Part shown: one piece after another, positions 63,070 through 64,000 of the stretch
How the letters are laid out: every line of letters begins with the position of its first letter
How positions within the stretch are numbered: position 1 is the first letter of the stretch
Origin: Novosphingobium kunmingense
GTDB taxonomy: Bacteria; Pseudomonadota; Alphaproteobacteria; Sphingomonadales; Sphingomonadaceae
NCBI RefSeq assembly: GCF_002813245.1
Contig: NZ_PHUF01000003.1
Coordinates: 558,001 to 622,000, forward strand
Direction of reading: 5' to 3'
DNA: 64,000 nt
Made by a program: the position numbers and the translations under genes
The notes under the pieces: generated by a model
Databases searched by the model: none
The model's input: only the letters and a program-made list of their open reading frames with translations
Told to the model about the DNA's origin: nothing

Positions 63070-64000
63070 ATGACGATCGCGCGCCTTTCCGATCTGGCCG
63101 ATTTGTCCGCCTGTCCGCTGCTGGTGGTCAAGGTCGGCTCGTCGCTGCTCGTCGGCAACGACGGGGTGCGGCGCGACTGGCTCCAGGGGCTGGTGGCCGA
63201 GATCGCCGCCGCTGCCGCGCGCGGGCAACGGATAATCGTGGTGTCTTCGGGTTCGATCGCGCTCGGCGCGGCGCGGCTCGGGCTCGACAGGGGCGGGCGC
63301 GGCAGCCTGGCCGATGCGCAAGCCGCCGCCGCCGTCGGGCAGATCGCGCTGTCGGGGCTGTGGGCCGAACTGCTCGGCATCCACGGGCTGACTGCGGCGC
63401 AGCTGCTGCTCACGCTCGAGGATCTGGAGGACCGTCGGCGCTACCTCAACGCCACGGCGACGCTGACGCGTCTGCTCGATGCCGGTGCCGTGCCGGTGAT
63501 CAACGAGAACGACAGCGTCGCGACGCAGGAAATCCGCTTTGGCGACAACGACAGGCTGGCTGCGCGCGTGGCCCAGGCGGCGCAGGCCAGCGCGGTGCTG
63601 CTGCTGTCCGACGTCGACGGGCTCTACGATCGCAATCCCTCCGATCCGGCCGCTGTCCTGCTGCCCGAGGTCAAGGGCGTGACCGCCGAGGTCCACGCCA
63701 TGGCCAGCGGCGGCAGTTCGTCGGGCATGGGTTCCGGCGGGATGACCAGCAAGCTCCAGGCCGCCGAGATCGCCGAGCGCGCGGGCATCGCGCTGGCGAT
63801 CGCCTCGGGCCTCCACGACGCGCCGATCGCACGGGCGACGCAGCAGGGCGTGGGGACACTGTTCCTCGCCCGGCGCAAGGATGCGGGACGCAAGGCCTGG
63901 CTGGGCGGACGGCTGCGGCTGAAGGGCGCCTTGGTGGTCGATGCCGGCGCGGCGCGGGCGCTGTCCCGGGGGTCGAGCCTGCTCGCCGCCGGAATCGCCC
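63070..64000 (+). CDS. proB: Glutamate 5-kinase, 3' end outside window
   Basis: Phosphorylates glutamate, first step of proline synthesis. 310 codons are visible and the frame is open at the window edge. The amino-acid-kinase domain shows V-V-K-V-G-S-S-L-L near the start, I-V-V-S-S-G-S-I-A-L-G, V-I-N-E-N-D-S-V and F-G-D-N-D-R-L-A-A; then L-L-S-D-V-D-G-L-Y and the G-S-G-G-M-T-S-K-L loop. The start of the PUA domain follows from about residue 275. ATG at 63070 with only a weak ribosome site. Confidence 0.94.
   Translation, partial: MTIARLSDLADLSACPLLVVKVGSSLLVGNDGVRRDWLQGLVAEIAAAAARGQRIIVVSSGSIALGAARLGLDRGGRGSLADAQAAAAVGQIALSGLWAELLGIHGLTAAQLLLTLEDLEDRRRYLNATATLTRLLDAGAVPVINENDSVATQEIRFGDNDRLAARVAQAAQASAVLLLSDVDGLYDRNPSDPAAVLLPEVKGVTAEVHAMASGGSSSGMGSGGMTSKLQAAEIAERAGIALAIASGLHDAPIARATQQGVGTLFLARRKDAGRKAWLGGRLRLKGALVVDAGAARALSRGSSLLAAGIA

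Noticed and set aside
62705..63073. Open frames in the gap before proB
   Set aside because: They carry no recognised motif, have Arg/Pro/Ser-rich composition and no ribosome sites; one begins inside the methyltransferase gene.

Overview
The window is a GC-rich chromosomal segment of an alphaproteobacterium, most likely a member of the Sphingomonadales (Novosphingobium/Sphingomonas-like). This rests on gene order recalled for that group (argS, SPOR gene, nagZ, scpA-scpB, tatABC; M17 aminopeptidase next to an SH3 protein; YbjN next to proC), the alphaproteobacterial division/cell-wall (dcw) order ending ftsQ-ftsA-ftsZ, and CtrA- and CcrM-like sites before ftsZ. No database search was possible, so the taxonomic call is inference. 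No prophage block, transposase, insertion sequence or CRISPR array was seen.

Layout. 1-7133 (+): the end of a truncated protein, then argS, a SPOR membrane protein, nagZ (wall recycling), scpA-scpB (condensin accessory) and tatA-tatB-tatC. 7130-9735 (-): an exported amidohydrolase and a beta-hydroxyacid-type dehydrogenase. 9807-12437 (+): a VanZ-like membrane protein, an ACT-domain threonine ammonia-lyase and the N-end-rule leucyltransferase bpt. 12434-14396 (-): a compact arsenic operon arsR-arsI-arsC-aqpS with a visible operator. 14448-19207 (-): an aldehyde dehydrogenase, a fasciclin lipoprotein, an RcnB-like secreted protein, a small TonB-C-like secreted protein and an orphan phage-type lysozyme, separated by structured non-coding DNA. 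19611-24428 (-): glnB-glnA, then argC, a stand-alone SH3 protein and an M17 aminopeptidase. 24479-28539 (+): a DUF3298-type lipoprotein, map, chrA, a beta/gamma-crystallin-type protein and an MliC-like lysozyme inhibitor. 28563-33811: ccmA-ccmB, phhB, a short-chain dehydrogenase, an S9 peptidase and an AlkA-like glycosylase. 33894-36369 (+): a 2Fe-2S ferredoxin, a cysteine synthase and two small membrane-associated proteins.

36712-55468 (+) is a complete dcw cluster: mraZ, rsmH, ftsL-like, ftsI, murE, murF, mraY, murD, ftsW, murG, murC, murB, ddl, ftsQ, ftsA, ftsZ. Nearly every junction is a 1- or 4-base stop/start overlap; only murF-mraY (8 bases) and ftsA-ftsZ (120 bases) have gaps. It supplies the cytoplasmic and lipid-linked steps of peptidoglycan synthesis together with the septal synthase and the Z-ring. 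55567-64000 (+): a TPR/SPOR protein, YbjN, proC, a Bax-inhibitor-1 protein, a conserved secreted protein, tRNA-Ala(CGC), obgE, a methyltransferase and the start of proB, which runs off the end.

Most of the window is ordinary core genome. The parts most worth a second look are: the ars operon, which pairs an ArsI-type lyase with an aquaglyceroporin and no visible efflux pump; the periodic G-run array and hairpins in front of mraZ; the interleaved inverted repeats at 18520-18617; the orphan terminator and possible small RNA near 19280; and the CtrA/CcrM-like site before ftsZ.
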